Assembly (NCBI GenBank): GCA_910588535.1
Contig: CAJUOO010000066.1
Location: 1 to 16,825 of the forward strand
Reading direction: 5' to 3'
DNA from: an uncultured Lachnospiraceae bacterium
Lineage (GTDB): Bacteria > Bacillota > Clostridia > Lachnospirales > Lachnospiraceae
Length of the DNA: 16,825 nt
Under the pieces are notes generated by a model. The model was not told where the DNA came from and did not search any database. It saw only the letters and a program-made list of their open reading frames with translations. Below are positions 5,940 through 13,495 of this stretch, one piece after another. Each line of letters begins with the position of its first letter. Positions within the stretch are counted from its first letter, which is position 1. The position numbers were made by a program, and so were the translations under genes.

Positions 5940-7586
5940 ATGGGAGAGAAAAAAACACCAATTATAGTAATTGGACATAAGAACCCAGATACAGATTCCA
6001 TATGCTCTGCGATTGCATATACCAATCTAAAGAAGCTGTTGACAAAGGGAAATTATGTGGCGAGAAGAGCCGGGCAATTAAATGAGGAGACACAATATGT
6101 GCTAAATCGGTTTGGCGTGAAGGCACCAGACTATATTGCTGATGTGGGGACTCAGGTAAAAGATATTGAGATACGAGAGACGGTGGGAGTGTCCAAGGAA
6201 ATTTCTCTGAAAAAAGCATGGACATTGATGAAGGACAATAATGTAGTGACGCTGCCTATCACCAATCAGAGGAAGCTGGAAGGATTGATTACCATCGGAG
6301 ATATTGCGACTTCGTACATGGATGTCTATGACAGCAGGATTCTTGGCAGAGCAAAGACCAGCTATCAAAATATTGTTGAGACATTGGACGGAAATGTGGT
6401 AGTGGGTGATAAAGATGCATATTTTACAGAAGGGAAAGTGCTGATAGCGGCGGCGAATCCTGATCTGATGGAGAGCTATATCGAGAAAAATGATCTGGTA
6501 ATATTGGGAAATCGCTATGAATCTCAGCTTTGTGCAATTGAGATGAATTCGTCCTGCATTGTGGTGTGTGAGGGTGCTCCGATCTCTCTTACAATAAAAA
6601 AACTTGCAGAGGAGCATGGTTGTACGATTATCAGCTCCCCGCACGATACGTACACGGTGGCTCGACTGATTAATCAGAGTATGCCCATCAGTTATTTTAT
6701 GCGGACAGATTCACTGATCACTTTTCAGACAGATGATTTTACTGAAACGATCAAAGAGGTGATGGCAAAGAAGCGACACAGAGATTTTCCAATATTAAAT
6801 AAAAGAGGAGATTATATTGGCATGATCTCAAGAAGAAATCTTCTCAATATGGCAAAGAAAAAAATTATATTAGTCGATCATAATGAGAAAAGTCAAGCGG
6901 TGGATGGGATTGAGAATGCAGAGATTCTGGAAATTATCGATCATCATCGGCTTGGAAGCTTAGAGACAATCTCACCGGTATTTTTTAGAAATCAGCCTCT
7001 TGGTTGTACAGCCACGATTATCTATGAGATGTATCAAGAATCTGGAGTGCCAGTAGACAAGTTGACGGCCTCCCTTCTCTGTGCAGCTATTGTATCGGAT
7101 ACATTGATGTATCGCTCTCCTACATGCACGCAGAAGGATAAGGATACGGCAGAGAAGCTAGCTTCCATCGCACAGCTTAATGTGGAGGAATTTGCCAGAG
7201 ATATGTTTAAGGCAGGGAGTAATCTGTCCTCCAAATCCCCGGAGGAGATTTTTTATCAGGACTTTAAAAAGTTTTCTATCAATGATATTTCCTTTGGTGT
7301 TGGACAGATAAACTCTATGAGTGATACGGAGCTTGATGGTATCAAGCAGCGCTTGGTTCCCTATATGGAGCAGTCTTGGCAGAGTCATGGTGTGGGAATG
7401 ATATTCTTTATGTTGACAGATATTGTGAAGGAATCTACAGAGCTTATATTTATGGGAAATAATGCGAGTGAGCTTATCACAGCAGCATTTAACTGTATGC
7501 CAGAGAAGGAAAGCTTTATTCTTCCGGGAGTTGTGTCCAGAAAGAAGCAGTTAATACCAGCGATTATGGCAGCAATGCAACAATAA
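5940..7586 (+). CDS. ppaC: Mn-dependent family II inorganic pyrophosphatase with CBS and DRTGG domains
   Basis: The enzyme hydrolyses pyrophosphate to phosphate in the cytoplasm. Residues (548-residue form) GHKNPDTDS (12-20), DHN (313-315), DHH (334-336) and SDT (386-388) supply the metal ligands of the DHH domain, and the C-terminal DHHA2 domain has the substrate-binding SRKKQ. Between the two parts of the catalytic domain lie a CBS domain (about 68-130), a DRTGG-type domain (about 138-243) and a second CBS domain (about 250-303). Family II enzymes with this insertion are inhibited by AMP/ADP and activated by ATP or diadenosine polyphosphates. I choose ATG at 5940, seven bases after GAGGAG; an in-frame TTG at 5934 is less well spaced. 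It is followed by a 6-bp hairpin (7603-7618) without a U-tract, so read-through to the next genes is possible. Confidence 0.93.
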   Translation: MGEKKTPIIVIGHKNPDTDSICSAIAYTNLKKLLTKGNYVARRAGQLNEETQYVLNRFGVKAPDYIADVGTQVKDIEIRETVGVSKEISLKKAWTLMKDNNVVTLPITNQRKLEGLITIGDIATSYMDVYDSRILGRAKTSYQNIVETLDGNVVVGDKDAYFTEGKVLIAAANPDLMESYIEKNDLVILGNRYESQLCAIEMNSSCIVVCEGAPISLTIKKLAEEHGCTIISSPHDTYTVARLINQSMPISYFMRTDSLITFQTDDFTETIKEVMAKKRHRDFPILNKRGDYIGMISRRNLLNMAKKKIILVDHNEKSQAVDGIENAEILEIIDHHRLGSLETISPVFFRNQPLGCTATIIYEMYQESGVPVDKLTASLLCAAIVSDTLMYRSPTCTQKDKDTAEKLASIAQLNVEEFARDMFKAGSNLSSKSPEEIFYQDFKKFSINDISFGVGQINSMSDTELDGIKQRLVPYMEQSWQSHGVGMIFFMLTDIVKESTELIFMGNNASELITAAFNCMPEKESFILPGVVSRKKQLIPAIMAAMQQ

Positions 7587-7602
7587 TAATCCTGATTCGT
7601 AT

Positions 7603-7675
7603 GCCTGCTAAAGCAGGCGATGAAGGTTAGTGTGATGAAGGAGTGTCTGCGCACTGCCTTGTGCAGAGGCAACAC
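7603..7675 (+). other. Two small hairpins between pyrophosphatase and flavin reductase genes
   Basis: GCCTGC-TAAA-GCAGGC (7603-7618) is a perfect 6-bp hairpin. A second stem near 7647-7668 pairs CTGCGCA with TGTGCAG (one G-U). Neither has a U-tract, so they may shape the message rather than end it. Confidence 0.4.
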
Positions 7676-7690
7676 AGAAATGAGGAGTGT

Positions 7691-8257
7691 ATGGCAAAGC
7701 AAAGCTGGAAGCCGGGAAATATGTTGTATCCGGTTCCTGTTGTTATGGTGAGTTGTCAGAGAGATGAGGAAAAGCCTAATATTATCACGGTGGCGTGGGC
7801 AGGGACAATCTGCTCGAATCCGCCTATGCTTTCCATCTCCATTCGCCCTGAGAGATATTCTTATCCAATAATAAAAGAGACAGGAGAGTTTGTCGTTAAT
7901 CTAGTGACAAGATCACTTGCCCGCGCTGCAGATTATTGTGGAGTGGAATCTGGCAGAAAGGTGGATAAATATGAGCGGATGAAGCTGACCCCTTCTGTAT
8001 CCAAGATTGTAAAAGTGCCCGGTATTTTCGAAAGTCCAGTAAATATGGAATGTCGTGTGACAGAGATGAAGGAGCTTGGATCACATCATATGTTTTTGGC
8101 GGAGATAGTGAATGTGAATATCAGTGAGGATTATCTGGACGAACGTGGGAAATTTCACCTTAACCAAGCAGGCATGGTGTCTTATTCCCACGGAGAATAT
8201 TTTGTGTTAGGAGAAAGGCTGGGTGGTTTTGGCTATTCTGTAAAGAAACGAAAATAG
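7691..8257 (+). CDS. Flavin reductase-like (FMN-binding split barrel) protein
   Basis: This 188-residue protein matches the flavin reductase-like FMN-binding family: an N-terminal PVPVVMVSC segment, then NIITVAWAGTICSNPPMLSISI (about 29-50) and the motif GEFVVNL (about 64-70) typical of the flavin pocket, with a C-terminal YFVLGERLG region. Relatives bind FMN and act as oxygen-sensitive flavin or flavoredoxin-type carriers; the substrate is unknown. The frame opens at 7643, but the GAGGAG site and the conserved MAKQSWKPG N-terminus favour ATG at 7691. It ends 22 bases before the OLD-type gene, so they are likely cotranscribed. There is no obvious functional link between them. Confidence 0.88.
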   Translation: MAKQSWKPGNMLYPVPVVMVSCQRDEEKPNIITVAWAGTICSNPPMLSISIRPERYSYPIIKETGEFVVNLVTRSLARAADYCGVESGRKVDKYERMKLTPSVSKIVKVPGIFESPVNMECRVTEMKELGSHHMFLAEIVNVNISEDYLDERGKFHLNQAGMVSYSHGEYFVLGERLGGFGYSVKKRK

Positions 8258-8279
8258 GCGCAGAACAGGAGGGGTGTAG

Positions 8280-10148
8280 ATGAAGATCAGCAATCTGCGA
8301 ATCAGAAATTTTCGATCCATTCGAGATTTGCGGTTGGATGAGGTAGATTATGCATGTATTTTGGTGGGAAAGAATAATACTGGTAAAACGGTGGTTCTGG
8401 ACGCGATACGTGCGGTGGTGGGTGATTATAAAGTTGAGAAGAAGGATTTTAATCAGAGACGCCGACCAGTTGAGGTTGGGCTGGGGCTAGAGTTTAAGAA
8501 AGAGGATCTGCAGATACTGTACGATCGTGCTGAGGTGAGCAGATTTAGAGTTTATGAGGATTGGGAGAGAGATTTTAAAGAGAAGCTTCCCTCCTTTCAG
8601 GACGGAATCCTTACTTTTACGTGGGTGATGTATGAGAATGGAACCTGCTTTTTCTGTGATGGATTTGAGCGACATAATCCTTATATTGCATCCGTCCTTC
8701 CTAAAATTTATTATATCGACAGCAGCAGAAATCTGGAGGCAGTGGAGAAGGATTTTCTACATGTTCAAATTGATAAGGATCAGATGTTGAGTCTAAAGGA
8801 TGAGCGTTGTATGTTGGATGAGGGAAAACGATGCAATGACTGTTTCCAATGTATAAAAGACATCAATCAAAAGAAGCCGGAGGATCTGTCTGTGATAGAG
8901 ACGGCGCGCCTGATGGAATATAAGCTTTATCATGTAAATATGAAAGATTTTTCAGAGAGTGTGAATCGCTGTTATCATCGAAATAGTGGAAAAAATCAAG
9001 ATATTCAATATAAGTTTAATTTTAGTTTTGATCAGGTGTTTAAGATAGATACAGTGCTTCATAATCTGGACAGGGACAGAGATGAGAATATACATGAGGC
9101 AGGTGCGGGAACCAGAAGCATCTATATTTTGTCGCTGCTGGAAGCCTATATCAGCGCGGAGAGTTCCCTTCCCAGTATTATTATGATTGAAGCTCCTGAG
9201 ATCTATCTTCACCCCCAGCTTCAGAAGGCAACGGGCGAGATCTTATATCGCCTGTCTAAGAAAAATCAGGTAATTTTCTCTACTCATTCGCCCAATATGA
9301 TATTCAATTTTTCTAGTGGGCAGATCAAGCAGGTATGTCTGGATGAAGACTATTGTACAATCGCAAGAGAGGATGTGGAGATCAATCAGATCTTAGACGA
9401 TCTGGGCTATGCGGCAAATGATCTCATGAATGTAAGCTTTGTATTTATCGTGGAGGGCAAACAGGACAGAAGTCGGTTGCCATTGTTGTTAGAGAAGTAT
9501 TATAAGGAGATCTATGATGAGGACGGGAAGCTTCAGCGAGTATCCATTATCACGACCAATAGCTGTACAAATATAAAGACCTACGCGAATTTAAAATATA
9601 TGAATCAGCTCTACCTCAAGGATCAATTTTTGATGATACGGGACAGTGACGGGAAGAAGCCAGAATATCTGGTAAAACAGCTCTGTAGTTATTACAGCAA
9701 TCGAGAGGCGGAGGATAAGGGATATATACCACGTGTGACGCCAAAGAATGTGTTGGTGTTAAAATATTATTCCTTTGAAAATTATTTTCTTAATCCGGCA
9801 GTAATGGCTAAAATCGGTGTGGTGAAGAGTGAGGATGAATTTTATACAATTCTCTTTCAGAAATATAAGGATTATCTATATCGCCTTACCAGTGTGAAAC
9901 GGATGCAGCGTGTAATTGGAAAGCGAATAAACACGAAAAATGATATAATAGAAAACATGGAAAATTTTCGAATTTTTGTGCGCGGACATAATTTATTTGA
10001 TATATTTTATGGAAGATATCACGGGGACAATGAGACAGAAATATTAAGGAAATATATTGAAGCTGCGCCGAGAGAATGTTTTCAAGATATTTTAGACGGA
10101 ATTGATCGATTTGTGTATTTTGAAAATAGGAAAAAAGATATAATATAA
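8280..10148 (+). CDS. OLD-type ATPase/TOPRIM nuclease with a cysteine cluster
   Basis: The protein has 622 residues, a usual length for class 1 OLD proteins. The N-terminal half is an SMC/ABC-like ATPase: Walker A GKNNTGKT (30-37), signature AGAGTRS (274-280), Walker B IIMIEAPEIYLHP (300-312) and the His switch STHS (334-337). The C-terminal half has a TOPRIM nuclease core with VEGKQD (391-396) and RDSDG (454-458), whose acidic residues would bind two metals. Unusual points are a cysteine cluster in the ATPase (C177-x7-C185-x2-C188-x2-C191, plus CFFC at 123-126) and EAPE in Walker B where relatives often have EEPE. OLD proteins act in phage defence or DNA repair. No UvrD-like partner (as in Gabija) is adjacent, so it would act alone. 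Start: AGGAGGGG five bases from ATG. Confidence 0.88.
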   Translation: MKISNLRIRNFRSIRDLRLDEVDYACILVGKNNTGKTVVLDAIRAVVGDYKVEKKDFNQRRRPVEVGLGLEFKKEDLQILYDRAEVSRFRVYEDWERDFKEKLPSFQDGILTFTWVMYENGTCFFCDGFERHNPYIASVLPKIYYIDSSRNLEAVEKDFLHVQIDKDQMLSLKDERCMLDEGKRCNDCFQCIKDINQKKPEDLSVIETARLMEYKLYHVNMKDFSESVNRCYHRNSGKNQDIQYKFNFSFDQVFKIDTVLHNLDRDRDENIHEAGAGTRSIYILSLLEAYISAESSLPSIIMIEAPEIYLHPQLQKATGEILYRLSKKNQVIFSTHSPNMIFNFSSGQIKQVCLDEDYCTIAREDVEINQILDDLGYAANDLMNVSFVFIVEGKQDRSRLPLLLEKYYKEIYDEDGKLQRVSIITTNSCTNIKTYANLKYMNQLYLKDQFLMIRDSDGKKPEYLVKQLCSYYSNREAEDKGYIPRVTPKNVLVLKYYSFENYFLNPAVMAKIGVVKSEDEFYTILFQKYKDYLYRLTSVKRMQRVIGKRINTKNDIIENMENFRIFVRGHNLFDIFYGRYHGDNETEILRKYIEAAPRECFQDILDGIDRFVYFENRKKDII

Positions 10149-10178
10149 AAGTTTTGGCTTATTTTGGCAAAGAATTTC

Positions 10179-10212
10179 TTGATTTTTTTTTAAATATAGT
10201 ATACACTATACA
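10179..10212 (+). promoter_or_regulatory. Promoter/operator of the BlaI/BlaR-type operon
   Basis: TATAGT (10195-10200), ATAC and ACTATA (10205-10210) form a 6+6 dyad resembling BlaI/MecI operators. It overlaps likely -10 sequences (TATACA at 10200 and again at 10207), with TTGATT at 10179 as a possible -35; the spacing is not ideal. Repressor bound here would block polymerase. The location 110 bases before blaI fits autoregulation. Confidence 0.55.
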
Positions 10213-10254
10213 TTAGGATCGAGGGAGCATGTAACACAGTTTTTTCGATCCTAA
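10213..10254 (+). other. 10-bp leader hairpin before the BlaI-like gene
   Basis: TTAGGATCGA (10213-10222) and TCGATCCTAA (10245-10254) pair perfectly around a 22-base loop. It lies just downstream of the operator, so it would be at the very 5' end of the mRNA, where it may stabilise the message. It could instead be a second protein-binding dyad. Confidence 0.55.
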
Positions 10255-10320
10255 ATAAAAAATCACTTTGTATCAGGATGTGTAAAACAAAACTACTAAT
10301 CCAATTAATAGGAGGGAAAG

Positions 10321-10710
10321 ATGGCAGGCGGACGCTTTGAAGTATTAACAGCATCAGAGACATTAGTTATGAAATGTATCTGGGATTCAGAGAAGGAGAT
10401 GTCTCTGGCGGACATCTTTGAGATGGTAAACACACAGTACCACAAAGAGTGGAAATATCAGACAGTATCTACATTTTTGGCTAAGATAGTTCAGAAGGGA
10501 TTTATCAGAGCCAGAAGAGAAGGACATAGAGTAATATATGAGATTCTGATATCTGAGGATGATTATAAGGCTCAGCAGGCAGAAGAATTTGTTAATTTCT
10601 GGAATAGGGGATCTGTGGGACAATTCCTTACAGCATTTTACAAGGAGAAGAAGGTTACTAAAGCAGAGCTTGAGGAGTTAAAGAATACCATTGAAGGATT
10701 GGATGAATGA
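10321..10710 (+). CDS. BlaI/MecI/CopY-family repressor
   Basis: The 129-residue protein is a typical BlaI-family repressor: a winged helix at about 10-75 (LTASETLVMKCIW ... MSLADIFEMV ... TVSTFLAKIVQKGFI ... VIYE), and a C-terminal helical dimerisation part (about 82-128) that holds the site relatives use for proteolytic inactivation (around FWNRGSVGQFL). Dimers bind the promoter dyad and repress the operon. ATG follows AGGAGG by six bases. The stop overlaps the start of the membrane protease by eight bases (ATGAATGA), so the two are translationally coupled. No beta-lactamase or PBP gene follows in the window, so the regulated target is probably the operon itself or a gene elsewhere. I avoid the symbol blaI because no beta-lactam link is shown. 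Confidence 0.9.
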   Translation: MAGGRFEVLTASETLVMKCIWDSEKEMSLADIFEMVNTQYHKEWKYQTVSTFLAKIVQKGFIRARREGHRVIYEILISEDDYKAQQAEEFVNFWNRGSVGQFLTAFYKEKKVTKAELEELKNTIEGLDE

Positions 10711-12103
10711 AATTTGTTATGTCATTTTATTTTCTACGCTGGCAGGAACAGTATCTTATTTGATTTGGAAAAAGCTGGCGTGCAAGCTGCAAGAAAAAAA
10801 TAAGCTGAAATATATCTATCCAATGCTACTAGTTACAGTGGGCTTTTATTTGATACCTGTTTTTTACTTGGTTATCAAGCTGCTTCTTAATTTTAATAAG
10901 CAGAATTTAAGCTTTGAGTCTTTATTTCTGTGGACGCCTTCCATCCAGTATTCAAGGACTCCTGTTGTGGCTGTGTGGGTCATTGGCATGGTAATTTCTA
11001 CCATCTATTTGGCACGTGATAATATGAAAGTGAATAAACACCTTATCAGTATTTTTCCAGCAGAGCCAGAGGTGATAGAGCGGAAAGACAAGATAGCGAA
11101 AGAGCTTGGTCTTCGCCAAAATATCAGCGTATACAGAGGCTATGGAGTGAGCTCACCTATTGTGTCGGGTGTTTTTCAAAAAAAGATTTATCTTCCTGTT
11201 GAGGACTTTGAAGATAAGGAGCAGGAAGTTATTCTTTATCATGAGATGGTACATATTAAACAATATGTTGTTGGAGTGAAGGCGTTTGTTTCTATTCTTC
11301 AGGTTATCCATTGGTTTAATCCAATAGTTAGGGATTTTTTACATTCGTTGGATGAGTGGGGAGAGACAGCTTGTGATATATATGTACGTTATGATACGGA
11401 GTGTAATGTAACTTTTAGAGAGTACTTTGGGTATGTGGCGAAAAGAATAAAAGCAGAAGATGACGATGAAGATATACCAGATACCGCTACATACTTAGCC
11501 AAAATTGAAGGAGTATCGGAGAGGGTAGATATGATAAAGAATTACAAACGAGATAAAGATTTTAAGTTACTTGGTGGTATATTGACAATGGCGGCGTTTA
11601 TATCATTGTCGACAACTACATCAATTGCAGCAGGAGTTGGCATAGAATATGCACATGCATCTCTTTATAATGCAACAAAAGCTGAGACGCAGTTGATAGA
11701 GAGTGATGTTGTAGTTGAGGAAAATGATACTACAGAAGTTGATAATGTAGAATATGACGGAACCTTTGTTATAGACGAAGAGAATATGATAGAATTACCA
11801 AGTTTGGAGCAAAGAAGCAATAGTTTTTTATTTGAAAATGATGTTCCTGCTGGCAAGTTAGGTTATTCAAAATATTTTAGCGTAAGTGAAGGTGGAAGAA
11901 TTGTATTATCTGTAACAGTTGATCCGGGGGATGTATCAATTAAAGCGGGCATTATATACCCTGATGGTTCAATGGTATATGTTAGAGGTTCTGATTTAAT
12001 TTCTTATACTTTTACTATGGAAAAAGCAGGAAGGTATCGCATTTATATTGAAAATGATAGTAATACCCCTGTTGCAGTATCTGGTACTGTATTATATGAA
12101 TAA
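10703..12103 (+). CDS. BlaR1/MecR1-like M56 membrane metalloprotease
   Basis: Taken from the ATG at 10703 the protein has 466 residues. Membrane segments lie at about 4-22, 38-62 and 86-105, with a fourth at about 289-311. The zinc protease motif HEMVH is at 180-184, with the third ligand region ETACD at 221-225, as in M56 peptidases. In BlaR1 the outer C-terminal domain binds beta-lactams; here no SxxK penicillin-binding fold follows. The outer part is an acidic linker (about 325-375) and a short beta-rich domain (about 376-466) resembling a pre-peptidase C-terminal or Ig-like beta sandwich. It probably senses a different signal and cleaves the BlaI-like repressor. The frame also allows a TTG start at 10691, but ATGAATGA overlap coupling is more typical. 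Confidence 0.85.
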   Translation: MNEICYVILFSTLAGTVSYLIWKKLACKLQEKNKLKYIYPMLLVTVGFYLIPVFYLVIKLLLNFNKQNLSFESLFLWTPSIQYSRTPVVAVWVIGMVISTIYLARDNMKVNKHLISIFPAEPEVIERKDKIAKELGLRQNISVYRGYGVSSPIVSGVFQKKIYLPVEDFEDKEQEVILYHEMVHIKQYVVGVKAFVSILQVIHWFNPIVRDFLHSLDEWGETACDIYVRYDTECNVTFREYFGYVAKRIKAEDDDEDIPDTATYLAKIEGVSERVDMIKNYKRDKDFKLLGGILTMAAFISLSTTTSIAAGVGIEYAHASLYNATKAETQLIESDVVVEENDTTEVDNVEYDGTFVIDEENMIELPSLEQRSNSFLFENDVPAGKLGYSKYFSVSEGGRIVLSVTVDPGDVSIKAGIIYPDGSMVYVRGSDLISYTFTMEKAGRYRIYIENDSNTPVAVSGTVLYE

Positions 12104-12207
12104 TATAATGAAGATATTAAGAATTGAAAAGATATTTTTTTATATATAATAATTTCGTTATCTGGTTTTTAGCCTTAAGAGATATAAGATTGTATTGAAA
12201 ATGGTTT

Positions 12208-12341
12208 ACTCAGGTAGATTTTTTATTATATTAAAATCTTATTGTTAATTGATAAAGTATATAACCAAACACTAAGTTTGTGGAATATTTTTGTTATTAG
12301 ATTAATAATAAGGTTTATATAAAATAAAGATCTACCTGAGT
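12208..12341. repeat. 134-nt near-palindrome, MITE-like
   Basis: The ends ACTCAGGTAGAT (12208-12219) and ATCTACCTGAGT (12330-12341) are perfect inverted repeats. The similarity continues inward along nearly the whole arms to a central hairpin CCAAAC-ACTAA-GTTTG at 12265-12280, so the unit could fold into a single stem of about 60 imperfect pairs. I see no clear target-site duplication. It lies 105 bases past the BlaR-like stop and might also end that transcript. A miniature inverted-repeat element is the simplest reading. Confidence 0.7.
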
Positions 12342-12398
12342 TATTTTATATTGTATTTTATCAAAAGCAATATTGTTTGTCATTTTCGTGAAAGGTTC

Positions 12399-12539
12399 GT
12401 CCAGCAAACTGCCTGTGGTCCTCCGTCACCCCGCTCTCGCTTAGTGAAAAACGTAATGGATACTAAGCTCGTGAAAAACCTCGCTAAGTACCAACGTTTT
12501 ACAATAGGTTCCTTGAGGACCACAGGCAGTTCGCTGGAC
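12399..12539 (-). repeat. Structured repeat element, copy 2 (candidate RNA)
   Basis: This copy is in reverse orientation. Its 25-nt arms (12399-12423 and 12515-12539) differ completely in sequence from those of copies 1 and 3 except for the inner TCCTC/GAGGA, yet pair with each other at 24 of 25 positions; the exception is G-U on the minus strand. The 91-nt core differs from copy 1 at few positions. Of these, CGG/CCG has become TGG/CCA (compensated) and the GAAA loop is GAGA. The TGGAC ... CGAAAATG flank is also present on the minus-strand 3' side (about 12384-12404). Confidence 0.85.
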
Positions 12540-12823
12540 TTCTTATTTGAGAGTTCAAAATTTGTTGATTTTTCTCAATACCATTAACTTTAATGACAGC
12601 TATTATAAAACATAACAGATAAACTATATATTTCAGTATGTTTTAGTTACAGTATATACATGTTTTTGGTTTAAGTGAATGACATTGTGATTTTCTAAAT
12701 TTTCTTTCATTTTTAACTAGATAGTGTTAATTATAGTAATTGAATAATTTTTAAAAACTAAAAAATAATAATGCTCATTTGTTATATAGATAAAAAGTAT
12801 GTCTGGAATACCAATAAAGCAAG

Positions 12824-12963
12824 CATAGCCAATGTTGCTAATTTCCTCAAGGAACCTATTGAAAAACGTCGGCGGTTAGCGAGGTATTTTCGAGCTTATC
12901 GTCCGCTACGTTTTTCACTAAGCGGGAGCGGGGTGACGGAGGAAATTAGCAACATTGGCTATG
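12824..12963 (+). repeat. Structured repeat element, copy 3 (candidate RNA)
   Basis: Perfectly complementary 25-nt arms (12824-12848 and 12939-12963) enclose a 90-nt core. Relative to copy 1, the stem TAC/GTA is replaced by CGG/TCG, which keeps pairing with two Watson-Crick swaps and one G-U. The hairpin loop is GGGA, again GNRA. The outer flanks (CCAATAAAG on the left, TGGACCTCTCTCGAAAATG on the right at 12964-12982) match copy 1. It lies about 285 bases from copy 2 in the opposite orientation. Confidence 0.85.
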
Positions 12964-13140
12964 TGGACCTCTCTCGAAAATGTTCATATTTATTATTTAT
13001 TAGGTAAACTATACAATTTATGGAAGATGAGATTTTATTAATAATTAAACTAAAATGTTATAATAATTTTATATCTGATTTTCGATTATCAGCATAAATA
13101 CTATACTTTCAAGCATTTTGAAGTATAGAAAACCATTCAT

Positions 13141-13159
13141 TTTACCACAAATTTACCAC
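13141..13159. repeat. TTTACCAC direct repeat, possible integrase arm site
   Basis: TTTACCAC occurs at 13141-13148 and 13152-13159, one helical turn apart. Short direct repeats of this kind flank tyrosine-integrase genes or ends of Tn916-like elements and bind the integrase N-terminal domain. With no int gene here, this is tentative. Confidence 0.35.
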
Positions 13160-13197
13160 GATTGAATGAGCCTTGATATGATACTAAAAAATAACAT

Positions 13198-13236
13198 GGG
13201 AGATAGCACAGACATTAGTGTATCTCCCGTTTTTTC
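13198..13236. terminator. Bidirectional intrinsic terminator
   Basis: GGGAGATA (13198-13205) pairs with TATCTCCC (13221-13228). On the plus strand GTTTTTT follows at once. On the minus strand ATGTTATTTTTT follows, so it can also end the Orf8-like/sigma transcript coming from the right. Confidence 0.75.
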
Positions 13237-13251
13237 ATTCATGTAATATGA

Positions 13252-13491
13252 TTACTTCACTCTAATTTCAAATTTCAAGATTGCTTTCATCATTTCTGTA
13301 TGAATTTGACCTTTTAATTCTTCATCAATCTGCATAGTGATTTTACCACTTTCAGAGTGGTAAAACGGACGCAAACACAATTTACATATATAAGCGTCAT
13401 AGAAATTCAAGATTTCCTTTATTGAAGCTTCATTTCCAGCAGACGCTTTACATATTACTTCTAATTCCGGATAGCCATATTCTTTTCTCAT
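13252..13491 (-). CDS. Tn916 Orf8-like small regulatory protein
   Basis: The 79-residue protein resembles the helix-turn-helix proteins encoded just after the sigma-like gene in Tn916-type elements: an N-terminal YPELEVICKASAGNEASIKEIL segment and YICKLCLRPFY near the middle, then an acidic/amphipathic C-terminal helix. The gene starts four bases after the sigma-like stop, with only a weak purine-rich ribosome site, so it is cotranscribed and probably coupled. Such proteins are thought to help the sigma-like partner control conjugative-element excision genes. In Tn916, xis and int follow; here a terminator and the gene-free tract follow instead. Confidence 0.7.
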   Translation of the reverse strand: MRKEYGYPELEVICKASAGNEASIKEILNFYDAYICKLCLRPFYHSESGKITMQIDEELKGQIHTEMMKAILKFEIRVK

Positions 13492-13495
13492 TGGT

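Larger units (their letters stand above)
12104..13251. other. Gene-free AT-rich tract between the BlaR-like gene and the mobile element
   Basis: About 1.1 kb with no credible gene. It contains a 134-nt near-palindrome (12208-12341), copies 2 and 3 of the structured repeat, a hairpin (13101-13128), a TTTACCAC direct repeat and a terminator (13198-13236). Open frames near 12351-12587 and 12771-13007 merely cross the repeats. The remaining sequence, such as 12560-12820, is plain AT-rich DNA in which I see nothing. Confidence 0.7.

Noticed and set aside
6102..6644. 180-codon open frame antisense to the pyrophosphatase
   Set aside because: It lies within a well-supported gene and has a Cys/His/Ile-rich composition typical of antisense frames.
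10703..12103. Naming the pair blaI/blaR1 as a beta-lactam resistance locus
   Set aside because: There is no penicillin-binding outer domain and no beta-lactamase or PBP gene in the window.
12351..12587. Open frame of 78 codons on the plus strand
   Set aside because: It runs through copy 2 of the structured repeat and has no ribosome site or family resemblance.
12771..13007. Open frame of 78 codons on the plus strand
   Set aside because: It is the read-through of copy 3 of the repeat and shares words with the copy 1 translation only because the repeat is shared.
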